Part shown: positions 43,343 through 54,286 of the stretch, piece after piece
How the letters are laid out: every line of letters starts with the position of its first letter
Numbering within the stretch: position 1 is the first letter of the stretch
DNA from: Adiantum capillus-veneris
Lineage: Eukaryota > Streptophyta > Polypodiopsida > Polypodiales > Pteridaceae
NCBI GenBank assembly: GCA_014529385.2
Contig: CM043946.1
Span: 38,390,058-38,454,057, forward strand
Direction: 5' to 3'
Length of the DNA stretch: 64,000 nt
Translations under genes and position numbers: made by a program
Notes under the pieces: generated by a model
The model's input: the letters and a program-made list of their open reading frames with translations, nothing else
The model's database searches: none
What the model was told of the DNA's origin: nothing

Positions 43343-45704
43343 TGCTCGGGCTGCTTTGAAACGTATCGACAATGATCAAGCAAACACAACTATATATTTA
43401 AGAAAGAGAGAGAAAGGGGGAGGGGGTGCTTGTTGCATTAATACCTTCTTACAAATATGTCATGACAAATCAAAGTGAAATTAGTATTTGTTCAACATAG
43501 CTTGCGTAAATTTCACCACAACACATCACAAGAAAAGCCACCCCAATCACTGTCTTAAAGCCAGGGGAGTCCTCTCCACCCTGTCGCCCTCTTACAGTAT
43601 GTGGGATTTATGGCTAGGTTGATGACAACACCAGAGAACAAGCTATCAAGAACTTAACAAAAAACACCAAGACACTTACGCATCATTGTTGTCCATTACT
43701 TCACGTTGGAAGGGAGACAAAATATCCAAGCTTAGTCCAAATCCACCCTCCTTGATTCAGCAAATGTTGGGCTTACACTAGTAGGAGAAATGATAGATTT
43801 TCTACTCTCAATTGAATGATCACTCTCTCTCTTACAATGGCATAGAGTTCCCTTGCTAATCCCCTACTACAACACATGCACATGCATAAGACAATGAGCT
43901 TCCACTCAAGAGCTCCTTCTAGAGAGGTTGAGCTTGGCTTCTCAAGCTATAGCATAGTGCTCTTGCTTATGGCTCCCCCTTTTGTACTAGCTACACCCTC
44001 CTTTTATAGCAATTTTTAAGGCTAGGGTTACTCCTCTAACCATGGTTGGGCTAGATTTTCAGCAATTTATCTATTTTCTTTTGCTTGGAATTATCAAGAA
44101 GTTGGTGGGGAAAGAGAGAGGAGAGAAATGGAGGTGATAGGACTTTTCATAGTGGGTTAGTGTTAGTAGAGTTAGTATTAATTTACAAATGGAATTGGAT
44201 ATTTACAATGGGAGTATCCATGTAGGATACAAATAAGGAAGAAAAACTCTTAAGAGGTAAGAAAAGGTGGATTTCTTACAAGGTTGATGCTCCAAGTGTC
44301 TTGAGTAGGGCCAATTTTGACGCTTGTTGACGGTCCACTAGCTTTGACGGTACATTTTTTCTCCACTCTTGACCTTCCTTGAGAGACAAGGTAATTGAAG
44401 CTGAGTAATCAACCACCATGATGCTGTCTTTTAAGAGAAGAGGCTCAATTTTGTGGTTTTTTTGATAGATATGGGTAATTTGGAGGAGGAAAAATGAGAC
44501 TAGGTGGTCAATTTTGGAATGGAATTGTGTGTGGGAGGTATGAGTTCACCATGGTTTCTCTTATTCTTCAAGGTTGAGGAGAAGGTGAGTAGTGTGCAGA
44601 GAGGAGTGGTGAGAGAGATGGGGATGATGAGTGGAGAAGTGTGTGTGAAAGAGGAAAATGATAAAGTGGAAGAGAGAGTGTGGCTACATAGCATGGGAAA
44701 ATTGAGGTCCACTAAAAAAATCATAGCTCACAGCTCGTAGCTCAAAAAAATATGAAAAAAGTTGAAGCAAAAGTTCAGCCCACGAGCTACAACTTTTGTT
44801 TGTATCACCTTTTCAAATTCAGAGAGCAAGGGAACTTTAAAAATTCAGCAAAACCGACCGTTTTTTCCACTGCAAAGGTCCTTGTGGGGTCCTTCTTTGG
44901 ATGATTCTTTTGAATACCTCCAAGAGTGAGCCCTCCATAGTGCATGTATGCATGCCACCTACCCTTGACCTTATTTGGTAGGTCTATAATTGAAGATATT
45001 GTTGAGATTAGGATATAAGTGAATAGTACAACTAAGAAAATCAAATATTGAGGGGTCTAAAAAATATGTACATGTCAAATATAAATAATATAGGTGGAAA
45101 AATATAAAGGGGTCAAAATAAATCTCTCTCATTATAAGTCTACCATAAAAAGATGAATATTTTTGGTGGTCTAATTTATGAGAGTAATAGAGAATATATG
45201 TAGGAAGGAAAAAAATCACAATAGTGAAAAAAATATACACATAAATAGAACTAGTTTTTTTGGATTTTGTTGGGGTGGAGTTACACCAAATATAAGAGAA
45301 GCTTACATGAAAATATTTCTATATGGAATAAAGAGTATGAAAAATGGTAAGAAAAAATTGTTGTAATGGTGAGGCAATGTACAGAGTATAAATAACAGAC
45401 ACCTAGGTAGAAATATTTAAATAAATACCAAAATAATTATGAAAAAATCTTTTATTTAGGCCCTATATACAAAGAAATATTTACACACAAATAGGCCATA
45501 ATATACTTTTTTTTTTTTTTTTTTGGCTCAACTAGCCCAGTGACTAGCTAGCTGAGGGTTTTTTAAGAAGATATGGGAAAAGTCCCGTGACTCACGCACG
45601 CCTATGTACAGTGAAATGGTAGGGATAGCCATAGTGTTTGGGTGATTTTGGTAGGGTGAGGTAACTCACTGTGGCAATTACAAAGAGCCGAAAAACGGCT
45701 ATCA
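42992..45704 (-). repeat. Element E 3' LTR
   Basis: 2713 bp from TGAGGCGG to GGCTATCA (plus strand). It has the hairpin at 43137-43158, a GA microsatellite of about 86 bp at 43254-43339 (only about 32 bp in the other LTR), and a minus-strand TATA box GCTATAAAAG at 44001-44010. ORFs inside it recur identically in the other LTR and are not host genes. Confidence 0.95.
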
Positions 45705-45706
45705 TT

Positions 45707-45720
45707 AGCCCTCCCCCTGG
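45707..45720 (-). promoter_or_regulatory. Element E polypurine tract
   Basis: On the minus strand CAGGGGGAGGGCTAA lies just before the 3' LTR and only 13 bp after the pol stop. It is the same core as in element C. Confidence 0.88.
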
Positions 45721-45732
45721 ATGATGGTATAT

Positions 45733-48700
45733 TCATGTACCATCATAGAGCATCTTTTCCAAAGAGAGTGCTTCAGAGTCCTTGACGAGATCTTTATTGT
45801 TTGGCCCCTCAGAATTTTTTCTAGAGTTACACTCATGCTTCATGTAACAATACTTACATGAGACAGCGGCCTTTGGACAGATCTTTGGTAGATCCTTTGG
45901 TAGAAGGCGACTCAAATAGGGCTTCAAGCGATACCCGTTTACTTTCCTGGAGTGCTCTTTACCATTCAAGTCCATAAGCTGATAGTAACTTGAATTGAAA
46001 GCCTTCTTGACTATGTATGGCCCTTGCCATCTAGTTTCAAACTTGGCATCAAAACGATTATCGAGTCGATTGTCATACCTTAGCACCAGATCTCCTTCAT
46101 TGATGCCTTTGTCCTTTAGTTTCTTGTCAAGCTTCTCCTTTGTCTGTGTGGCTTTCCTCTTATAGCACTCGTATGCTGCTTCTCTTTTCCACTCAAGCTC
46201 AGCTAAGGTAAGAAGTCGATCCATCCATGCTTCTTGATCATCTTGTGCTGATTTGCCATGAAGTCGCATTGTTGGAATGTTTAGTTCGATAGGCTGCAAA
46301 GCCTCTTGACCATAGACCAAGTGAAATGGTGTGAACTCCGTGGCTTCCCTATATGTGGTTCGATATGCCCACAAGGCACCATCCAAGAAGTCATCCCATA
46401 ATTTTGTCTTGTTTTGCACCATCTTTCTAATGATTCCTGCAACGACACCATTAGCCTTCTCCACCAATCCATTTGACTGTGGGTAGTATGGTGTGCTATG
46501 ACGATGTAGAATGTGAAGTTCTTCACAAACTTCTGTGAGCAAGCCCTTCCTAAACCCTGGACCATTATCAGAAACAATCTCCAAAGGTGTGCCAAATCTG
46601 CAACAAATGTGATTGTACACAAACTTGCCAACTGTCCTCTCATTCACTCTTGCCACACTTTGAGCTTCCACCCACCTAGTCATATAGTCTACAGCCACTA
46701 GAATGTAGAGTTTACCATTTTTTGTCCTAGGCAGAGGATCCATGGCATCAATGGCCCACTTTTCAAAGGGTCCATTTGCAATCACTATTTGCCTCGGGCC
46801 ATGCACCAACCTTCTATTTCCATTTATCTGACAATTGTGACAGCTTTTACACCAATGTTGAACATCCACATGCAAGCTTGGCCAAACATACCCCGCAAGC
46901 AAAATCTTCTTCACAATTAATTCTTGGGCAAAATGACCACCACATGCTTCTTCGTGCAAACCTTTTAGAATGGATGGAATTTCCTCAATAGTTGGTACTC
47001 TTCTGCACACTTGATCCTTCCCTCTTTGATAGAGGGAGCCTTCTAGGAAGAGATATGCGCTTGCCTTCTTCATGAGTCTCCTCTTCTGAGCTTTTGTGAA
47101 GTCTGGTGGAAACTCGCCCTCCAAAATGTAGCTAATAATGGGAGTCAATGACTCCAATCCTTGGTATCTCGGTTGCTTGACAGTTGCTGCCACCATGATG
47201 ACCTGCACTTCTTTCTCAACACATGTAACTACTTGTTGTGCAAGTAAATCGGCATCTTCATTCTGTTTCCTACGAATATGATATAGTTGCACTTCTTCAA
47301 ATTGATTAAACAATCTACGAATGGCATGAAATTTTGTCCGTAAGCTTTCATTCTTGCATGCCCAAATGCCTAAAATCTGTTTAACAATGAGCAGTGCATC
47401 TCCCTTTACCATGAGGCGTTGTATCCCTTGGCCAATGCACATCTTCAAACCATGAAGTAGAGTGTCATATTCTGCTTCATTGTTGCTAGATGAACTTGGT
47501 AGATTGAACTTCTCTTTCATGACCACCTCTCCACTTGGGTTGAGCAACACTAGCCCTCCCCCTGCTTTTCCTGTGGCTCGACGAAAAGCTCCATCAAAGA
47601 ACAAGGTAAAAGCATTAGGAATACTTTTTGGTGGTGGCAATGGTAGGGTCTTTACTTGAGGCACCTTAATTTCCTTCTCATGTACCCTATAAGTGAGAAT
47701 CCCTGCCAATTGTGCACGCACACTATCTTCTACCTTGAAAGAGTATTGAAACTCTTGCAACTCCATAATCCACTTTGAGATCCTAGTACTAAGATTCATT
47801 TGAGATGACACCCAAGGGAACAAATTCTCTGCGGTGAGGATTACAAAAGGTTTTGGGAGCAAGTAGGATCTAAACTTTCTCACCGCAAACATGAGAGAAA
47901 GCATCATGAGTTCTGCTTCTGTGTAGTCTCTCTCCAAAGCATTCATGACCCTACTAGAAAAGTAGATGGGTCGCATCCTTGTACTGTGGGGATCTTGTTG
48001 TAGCAACACAGCACCAATTGTTTCTTTCCCAGCACTAGAGCTAACAAAGAATGTGTACTCCCAACAAGGAGGCATGAGTGTTGGTAGCTCTGACAAAATG
48101 ACTTTAATGTTACAAAAGTATTCTTCAAACTCATCAGACCATGCAAATTCTACTTGTTGTGTCAACTTTTGCAAAGGGTGAAGTAACTCCAAGGCTAAGT
48201 GAATGAAGCGTGACATATACTTCACCTTTTGAATGAATGAGATGACCTCCTTAAGACTCTTGGGTGATGGTAGCTCAATAAGAGCCTTTTCCTTCGAAGG
48301 ATCCACTTCAATGCCTTTGTAAGAAACTTTATGACCAAGCAAGATTACTTCATCCTCACCTATATGGCACTTGTCGGGGTTGAGTTGACCTCCCCTGTCG
48401 TAGAGCTTCTTTAAACCTTCTTCTACCCTTTGTAGATGCAATGATTTTGAGCTATAAATACAGAAATCATCAATGAACACCCTAATTGACTTCCCAAAGA
48501 ATGCTTGAAACACCATATTCATGAAACGTTGGAATGTTGCAGGAGCATTTGTCAGACCAAATGGCATGACTCTAAAAGCATAACAACCCCAAGGAGTGAT
48601 AAAGGTTGTTTTCAATTGATCCTCCAGTGCAATCCCTATTTGAAAGTAACCTGAGTAACCATCGCACACAGTGTACTTCTCATGACCAGCTACCTCATTT

Positions 48701-50619
48701 AGTATCTCATCCTGGAATGGGAGGGGAAAGTGATCTCTTTTTGTTGCCTCATTAAGTGGACGATAATCCACACACACCCTCGACTTGCCGTTCTTCTTAG
48801 GAGTGACAACAACAGGAGAGACCCACTCTGAATTCTCCACTGGATAAATGAACCCTGCTGCTAGAAGCTTTCTTACCTCCTTGAGTAAAGCCTGCTCCTT
48901 GATGACTCCTAGCCTTCGTAGCTTCTGAGCCTTAGGTGTGGCCTCTGGCTTCAGCTCAATTTTGTGTTGAACAGCATCTACTCCACGCACATCGGTGTAG
49001 TCTTTAGCAAAAAGCCTAGGAAACTTCCTTAGCACACATTTGAACTCCTCTCTTTCATCCTTTGTAAGTGTTGTTGATAGCATACCTTCCAACATCCCTT
49101 CGTCTTGAACACCTTCGTTCTCTTGAGGACCTACCTCCTCCAAGCCTTGACAAGAGGTCTCTTGGTTTCTTGGCTTAAACCTTACCCCCATGACTTCGAT
49201 GGAAGACTCCTCTTCAGTAATGCTGCTGCTACTTTCTTCTTCTGAAGTGCTATCGGTCCAACCTTCTTCCGTCTCACTTTGAGATGATTCTTCATGGAGC
49301 TCCTCTTGGCGTTGCTCCTTCATGTCAAAGACAACCTTCTTATGATTGTCATTCCTGCAAATTAATTTCCCACTCTCCCAATCCTGCAAAGCTCGCATTT
49401 TCATTAGCCATGGTCTTCCTAGGATAAATGGGTAACCATTTCCCTTGGTAGACATGACATAGAAATCCACTGCCTTCTTAATGCCAAAGGCCTCACCAAA
49501 AACATTTTTACAAATGCCTACGCACCTAGCCTTGCTATTGTTTGCCATTTTGACCTTGATTTCAGGTGTCTCATGAATGTGCGTGCCTAGTCTTTGCATG
49601 AGCCCTTCTGTCATGATGCAAATTTGTGCGCCCCCATCCACTAGACCTTTCCTAACCAATCTTCCTTTTATGTAACAATCTAGCACAGGTGTAATATCCT
49701 CGTTCATTTCAGCATGTGCAATTTTTACAACAGGAAAACTCTCTTTTACCTTTCTCCTAGTGCTAACTGCCTTTGTTAAATCCCTCCTAACTTGTGGGCA
49801 TAATGCAAGAAACTGAGGCCATGAGATATCAGGACCCTTACCTCGCATGTCTTCCAACAGGTTGTATGGAGCCATACCATGTCCAAGAGGGAAGTCTTGG
49901 AGATTGATACGACGTCGAGTCCTCTTAGCTTCCTTGGTCTCCTTTGCCTTCTTGCCTTGTTCATGGTCACTCTGTGATGGGACACCCTCTTTCTCTTTAC
50001 CTTTTCCTCGGCCACGCTTAATGCCATTTGCTTCCATGTCAACCTCATTTGAGTTTGTCACCTCTACCACATGCACATTTGGATCTGGCAAAGGTGGAAC
50101 TCCTTCTACCCCTTGTGGAGGTGGTCTTGGTCCATTTGGTCTTTGTAGAAGCCTTGGTTGTTGACCAGTTCCTTCACCTGCATTCATCACTGGGTAATTC
50201 AAGTTAGGTCTCCCGGGCTCCCCACGGGGCCAAGGACAATTATACATCCCATGTCCAGACTCTCCGCAATTCCAACATTGCAAGACTCTCCTAGGTCCTG
50301 GATCTCGCTCTTTAGACTTCTTTGCTTGTCCCTTTGGACCTACAGCTTGTGCAAGGTGAATTGGCAGGCTGCTTAAAGATTCATTTAACTTCTCAATCAC
50401 TTCAGCCGTTACCTCAGGAAGCTCCCTAGATGTTGATTCTTGTAACTTACCTTTGGGTCTAAGAACTTCTATTGGAACCTCTCCCCTTAAGCACTTGAGT
50501 TTCCTATACTTCTCAGCAGCCCTAGTTTTCGCTGCATCAAAAGTAGTAGGTGCACCCGCCTCAACTTTTACCTTAAGGTCAGGAAAGAGTCCGGCTATGA
50601 ACCTCTCCTTCTTTAAAAA
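45733..50619 (-). CDS. Element E gag C-terminus and pol polyprotein
   Basis: A 1555-codon open frame (50400-45733) continues upstream without stop to 50619 in the same frame as gag. Domains by residue in the 1555-residue part: CCHC zinc knuckle 42-55 (CWNCGESGHGMYNC); protease VDGGA 254-258, ILGRPWL 326-332; acidic linker 365-445; RT about 505-720 with FIDD at 642-645; first RNase H about 785-900, with VSSSAG where a catalytic Asp is expected; archaeal-type RNase H about 930-1055 with FFDGAF, NNEAEY, VKGDALL and NEDADLLA all intact; integrase finger 1149-1190; integrase core D1218, D1278, E1314 with 35 residues between the last two; C-terminal GPYIV module near 1460. This order is that of the Tat lineage. 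No frameshift is visible, so it could be enzymatically competent. Confidence 0.96.
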   Translation of the reverse strand, partial: FLKKERFIAGLFPDLKVKVEAGAPTTFDAAKTRAAEKYRKLKCLRGEVPIEVLRPKGKLQESTSRELPEVTAEVIEKLNESLSSLPIHLAQAVGPKGQAKKSKERDPGPRRVLQCWNCGESGHGMYNCPWPRGEPGRPNLNYPVMNAGEGTGQQPRLLQRPNGPRPPPQGVEGVPPLPDPNVHVVEVTNSNEVDMEANGIKRGRGKGKEKEGVPSQSDHEQGKKAKETKEAKRTRRRINLQDFPLGHGMAPYNLLEDMRGKGPDISWPQFLALCPQVRRDLTKAVSTRRKVKESFPVVKIAHAEMNEDITPVLDCYIKGRLVRKGLVDGGAQICIMTEGLMQRLGTHIHETPEIKVKMANNSKARCVGICKNVFGEAFGIKKAVDFYVMSTKGNGYPFILGRPWLMKMRALQDWESGKLICRNDNHKKVVFDMKEQRQEELHEESSQSETEEGWTDSTSEEESSSSITEEESSIEVMGVRFKPRNQETSCQGLEEVGPQENEGVQDEGMLEGMLSTTLTKDEREEFKCVLRKFPRLFAKDYTDVRGVDAVQHKIELKPEATPKAQKLRRLGVIKEQALLKEVRKLLAAGFIYPVENSEWVSPVVVTPKKNGKSRVCVDYRPLNEATKRDHFPLPFQDEILNEVAGHEKYTVCDGYSGYFQIGIALEDQLKTTFITPWGCYAFRVMPFGLTNAPATFQRFMNMVFQAFFGKSIRVFIDDFCIYSSKSLHLQRVEEGLKKLYDRGGQLNPDKCHIGEDEVILLGHKVSYKGIEVDPSKEKALIELPSPKSLKEVISFIQKVKYMSRFIHLALELLHPLQKLTQQVEFAWSDEFEEYFCNIKVILSELPTLMPPCWEYTFFVSSSAGKETIGAVLLQQDPHSTRMRPIYFSSRVMNALERDYTEAELMMLSLMFAVRKFRSYLLPKPFVILTAENLFPWVSSQMNLSTRISKWIMELQEFQYSFKVEDSVRAQLAGILTYRVHEKEIKVPQVKTLPLPPPKSIPNAFTLFFDGAFRRATGKAGGGLVLLNPSGEVVMKEKFNLPSSSSNNEAEYDTLLHGLKMCIGQGIQRLMVKGDALLIVKQILGIWACKNESLRTKFHAIRRLFNQFEEVQLYHIRRKQNEDADLLAQQVVTCVEKEVQVIMVAATVKQPRYQGLESLTPIISYILEGEFPPDFTKAQKRRLMKKASAYLFLEGSLYQRGKDQVCRRVPTIEEIPSILKGLHEEACGGHFAQELIVKKILLAGYVWPSLHVDVQHWCKSCHNCQINGNRRLVHGPRQIVIANGPFEKWAIDAMDPLPRTKNGKLYILVAVDYMTRWVEAQSVARVNERTVGKFVYNHICCRFGTPLEIVSDNGPGFRKGLLTEVCEELHILHRHSTPYYPQSNGLVEKANGVVAGIIRKMVQNKTKLWDDFLDGALWAYRTTYREATEFTPFHLVYGQEALQPIELNIPTMRLHGKSAQDDQEAWMDRLLTLAELEWKREAAYECYKRKATQTKEKLDKKLKDKGINEGDLVLRYDNRLDNRFDAKFETRWQGPYIVKKAFNSSYYQLMDLNGKEHSRKVNGYRLKPYLSRLLPKDLPKICPKAAVSCKYCYMKHECNSRKNSEGPNNKDLVKDSEALSLEKMLYDGT

Positions 50620-51012
50620 TTATGCACCATCACCAGGGTTAGCAACATTTCGTATCCATAGAGCCCAAAGACGTAGAAACTCTTGCTTGTACAAGTAGTA
50701 GTCATCTAAGTCTTTTTGCTTATGAGAAACAATGTCTTGCCATAATTTTTGAGTGTTTTGGGGATCAAAGAAGTATTTCTTGAAACGATTCAGAACTTCT
50801 GTGTAATTCCCCTTAACTTCCTCAGGCAAAGAGTCAAACCAAGTGCTAGCATCTTTCCTAAGGACCACCTCAAACATTTCTACACGTTCTTGATCAGTTA
50901 TTATCCTCTTGATACGGCAAGACATCTTGAAATTCGCTAAAAATAATTTTGCATCCTCTCCAAGCTCTCCAAAGAAAAGAGGATACCCAGACATTTGGCG
51001 TTGGCTTTCCAT
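50620..51012 (-). pseudogene. Element E gag N-terminus, ending at one in-frame TAA
   Basis: From MESQRQMSGYPLFFGE (ATG at 51012) it contains DAKLFLANFKMSC, RKDASTWFDSLPEE and FLRLWALWIRNV, the capsid blocks of the family. The TAA at 50620-50622 stands between NPGDGA and FLKKERF, where C, D and G read through (for example APDFLKKDRF in D). Gag and pol are otherwise one frame, so this stop alone separates them. It lies in the middle of the capsid domain, which speaks for a mutation and not for a programmed stop. Confidence 0.88.
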
Positions 51013-51096
51013 TGAATTGATTTCAAAGTGACACCCGTTTTGTTTTTCTTTCTTAAAAAGATTTACACAATAATGTTTTATAGCTTGCAATCTATT

Positions 51097-51315
51097 CTAC
51101 AACAAAATAAAAATATTCACATCAAACGACCTATGATAATCAATAAGAGGTAGGATGACAGGGTTTGGTGATGCGAGAATTTCTCCTACTCTTTGGGCAC
51201 CAAACATGAACACCATACGTTGTTGAAAATGGATTATCCTACTAATTGCAATGTTTATTCTAATGTGTGGAGTGAAATGGAAGGGGAAAACCTCTATTCC
51301 TGGGCCATTATCCAT
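51097..51315 (-). CDS. Element E leader ORF L1
   Basis: A 72-residue intact ORF: VFPFHFTPHIRINIAIS, IIHFQQRMVFMFG, RVGEILASPNPVILPLIDY, HRSFDVNIF. It ends 84 bp before the gag ATG used here. Same family as 19115-19342, 26979-27197 and 32944-33159. Confidence 0.7.
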   Translation of the reverse strand: MDNGPGIEVFPFHFTPHIRINIAISRIIHFQQRMVFMFGAQRVGEILASPNPVILPLIDYHRSFDVNIFILL

Positions 51316-51336
51316 GGTCTATGCATGACCTAATGC

Positions 51337-51549
51337 TTAAAACAAAACAAAAATATAGACGTCCAAACTAAGGTCGTACCTAATGAGAGGCAAAATAAAA
51401 GGATTTACTTAAGCGTTTATCTCGGCCAACCTAAGAGGACCTAAAATTCTACGAATGACACGTTGAAATTGCAACTTAGTACTAACAATTATGTGTACCT
51501 TTTGCCTTGCAATGGGAATGAAGGGATCATACAAATTTTCGTGATTCAT
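51337..51549 (-). pseudogene. Element E leader ORF L2, one internal stop
   Basis: It starts MNHENLYDPFIPIARQ and ends LSLDVYIFVLF. It aligns end to end with 27194-27406, without gaps (70 residues each). A TAA replaces a Ser codon after AEINA. It is the first ORF after the primer site in E, so E lacks ORFs a, b and c/d. Confidence 0.65.
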
Positions 51550-51602
51550 GCAAACTACTTGATTATGCTAAAGGTTGAGCCTTCACAAAACATACACAAG
51601 CC

Positions 51603-51625
51603 GGTCCTCAGTGGGGGCACCAATT
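51603..51625 (-). promoter_or_regulatory. Element E primer-binding site
   Basis: On the minus strand AATTGGTGCCCCCACTGAGG follows the LTR end CCTCA. It is identical to the D site over its 18 core bases. Confidence 0.83.
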
Positions 51626-51885
51626 TGAGGCGGTCCGGGGCGGGCAACAAGAAGAGCAACCTCTAGACACCCTTCAAGGCTCCCGTGCTGCTCAATGGGG
51701 CTGGGGCACAACACAACACAAACCAAAACAACAAACCCACAACCAAATCCCAACTACACAAGGGGCACCACCTAGTTTAAGAGCGAACTAGGACGCAAAA
51801 GAGGAGAATCGTTAGAGCAACCCACAAACAAGCAAGGAATTTACACTAACCCTAACACCAATGGAACACTCTCACACACTACAAC

Positions 51886-51922
<37 letters not shown>

Positions 51923-54286
51923 TGCTCGGGCTGCTTTGAAACGTATCGACAATGATCAAGCAAACACAACTATATATTTAAGAAAGAGAGAGAAAGGGGG
52001 AGGGGGTGCTTGTTGCATTAATACCTTCTTACAAATATGTCATGACAAATCAAAGTGAAATTAGTATTTGTTCAACATAGCTTGCGTAAATTTCACCACA
52101 ACACATCACAAGAAAAGCCACCCCAATCACTGTCTTAAAGCCAGGGGAGTCCTCTCCACCCTGTCGCCCTCTTACAGTATGTGGGATTTATGGCTAGGTT
52201 GATGACAACACCAGAGAACAAGCTATCAAGAACTTAACAAAAAACACCAAGACACTTACGCATCATTGTTGTCCATTACTTCACGTTGGAAGGGAGACAA
52301 AATATCCAAGCTTAGTCCAAATCCACCCTCCTTGATTCAGCAAATGTTGGGCTTACACTAGTAGGAGAAATGATAGATTTCCTACTCTCAATTGAATGAT
52401 CACTCTCTCTCTTACAATGGCATAGAGTTCCCTTGCTAATCCCCTACTACAACACATGCACATGCATAAGACAATGAGCTTCCACTCAAGAGCTCCTTCT
52501 AGAGAGGTTGAGCTTGGCTTCTCAAGCTATAGCATAGTGCTCTTGCGTATGGCTCCCCCTTTTGTACTAGCTACACCCTCCTTTTATAGCAATTTTTAAG
52601 GCTAGGGTTACTCCTCTAACCATGGTTGGGCTAGATTTTCAGCAATTTATCTATTTTCTTTTGCTTGGAATTATCAAGAAGTTGGTGGGGAAAGAGAGAG
52701 GAGAGAAATGGAGGTGATAGGACTTTTCATAGTGGGTTAGTGTTAGTAGAGTTAGTATTAATTTACAAATGGAATTGGATATTTACAATGGGAGTATCCA
52801 TGTAGGATACAAATAAGGAAGAAAAACTCTTAAGAGGTAAGAAAAGGTGGATTTCTTACAAGGTTGATGCTCCAAGTGTCTTGAGTAGGGCCAATTTTGA
52901 CGCTTGTTGACGGTCCACTAGCTTTGACGGTACATTTTTTCTCCACTCTTGACCTTCCTTGAGAGACAAGGTAATTGAAGCTGAGTAATCAACCACCATG
53001 ATGCTGTCTTTTAAGAGAAGAGGCTCAATTTTGTGGTTTTTTTGATAGATATGGGTAATTTGGAGGAGGAAAAATGAGACTAGGTGGTCAATTTTGGAAT
53101 GGAATTGTGTGTGGGAGGTATGAGTTCACCATGGTTTCTCTTATTCTTCAAGGTTGAGGAGAAGGTGAGTAGTGTGCAGAGAGGAGTGGTGAGAGAGATG
53201 GGGATGATGAGTGGAGAAGTGTGTGTGAAAGAGGAAAATGATAAAGTGGAAGAGAGAGTGTGGCTGCATAGCATGGGAAAATTGAGGTCCACTAAAAAAA
53301 TCATAGCTCACAGCTCGTAGCTCAAAAAAATATGAAAAAATTTGAAGCAAAAGTTCAGCCCACGAGCTACAACTTTTGTTTGTATCACCTTTTCAAATTC
53401 GGAGAGCAAGTGAACTTTAAAAATTCAGCAAAACCGACCGTTTTTTTCCACTGCAAAGGTCCTTGTGGGGTCCTTCTTTGGATGATTCTTTTGAATACCT
53501 CCAAGAGTGAGCCCTCCATAGTGCATGTATGCATGCCACCTACCCTTGACCTTATTTGGTAGGTCTATAATTGAAGATATTGTTGAGATTAGGATATAAG
53601 TGAATAGTACAACTAAGAAAATCAAATATTGAGGGGTCTAAAAAATATGTACATGTCAAATATAAATAATATAGGTGGAAAAATATAAAGGGGTCAAAAT
53701 AAATCTCTCTCATTATAAGTCTACCATAAAAAGATGAATATTTTTGGTGGTCTAATTTATGAGAGTAAAAGAGAATATATGTAGGAAGGAAAAAAATCAC
53801 AATAGTGAAAAAAATATACACATAAATAGAACTAGTTTTTTTGGATTTTGTTGGGGTGGAGTTACACCAAATATAAGAGAAGCTTACATGAAAATATTTC
53901 TATATGGAATAAAGAGTATGAAAAATGGTAAGAAAAAATTGTGGTAATGGTGAGGCAATGTACAGAGTATAAATAACACACACCTAGGTAGAAATATTTA
54001 AATAAATACCAAAATAATTATGAAAAAATCTTTTATTTAGGCCCTATATACAAAGAAATATTTACACACAAAGAGGCCATAATATACTTTTTTTTTTTTT
54101 TTTTTTGGCTCAACTAGCCCAGTGACTAGCTAGCTGAGGGTTTTTTAAGAAGATATGGGAAAAAGCCCGTGACTCACGCACGCCTATGTACAGTGAAATG
54201 GTAGGGATAGCCATAGTGTTTGGGTGATTTTGGTAGGGTGAGGTAACTCACTGTGGCAATTACAAAGAGCCGAAAAACGGCTATCA
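51626..54286 (-). repeat. Element E 5' LTR
   Basis: 2661 bp, with hairpin at 51771-51792 and TATA box at 52581-52590. It ends GGCTATCA, followed by GTAT of the target. Confidence 0.95.

Larger units (their letters stand above)
42992..54286 (-). mobile_element. Element E, young complete Tat-type Ty3/gypsy retrotransposon
   Basis: An 11.3 kb element in minus orientation has nearly identical LTRs (42992-45704 and 51626-54286). By eye about 14 substitutions plus microsatellite and poly-T length changes separate them, near 0.5%. It is flanked by GTAT on both sides and sits inside the gag zinc knuckle of G. It carries L2, L1, gag and a nearly uninterrupted 1555-codon pol frame with all domains. 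Only one in-frame stop in gag and one in L2 are seen. Confidence 0.96.

Noticed and set aside
44500-44740. Paired 74-78 codon ORFs repeated at 53080-53320 as a duplicated gene
   Set aside because: They are the same position in the two LTRs of E, open on both strands, without motif.
50620-50622. Programmed stop readthrough between gag and pol in E
   Set aside because: The TAA falls within the capsid domain, before the zinc knuckle, and C, D and G have sense codons there; a mutation is more likely.
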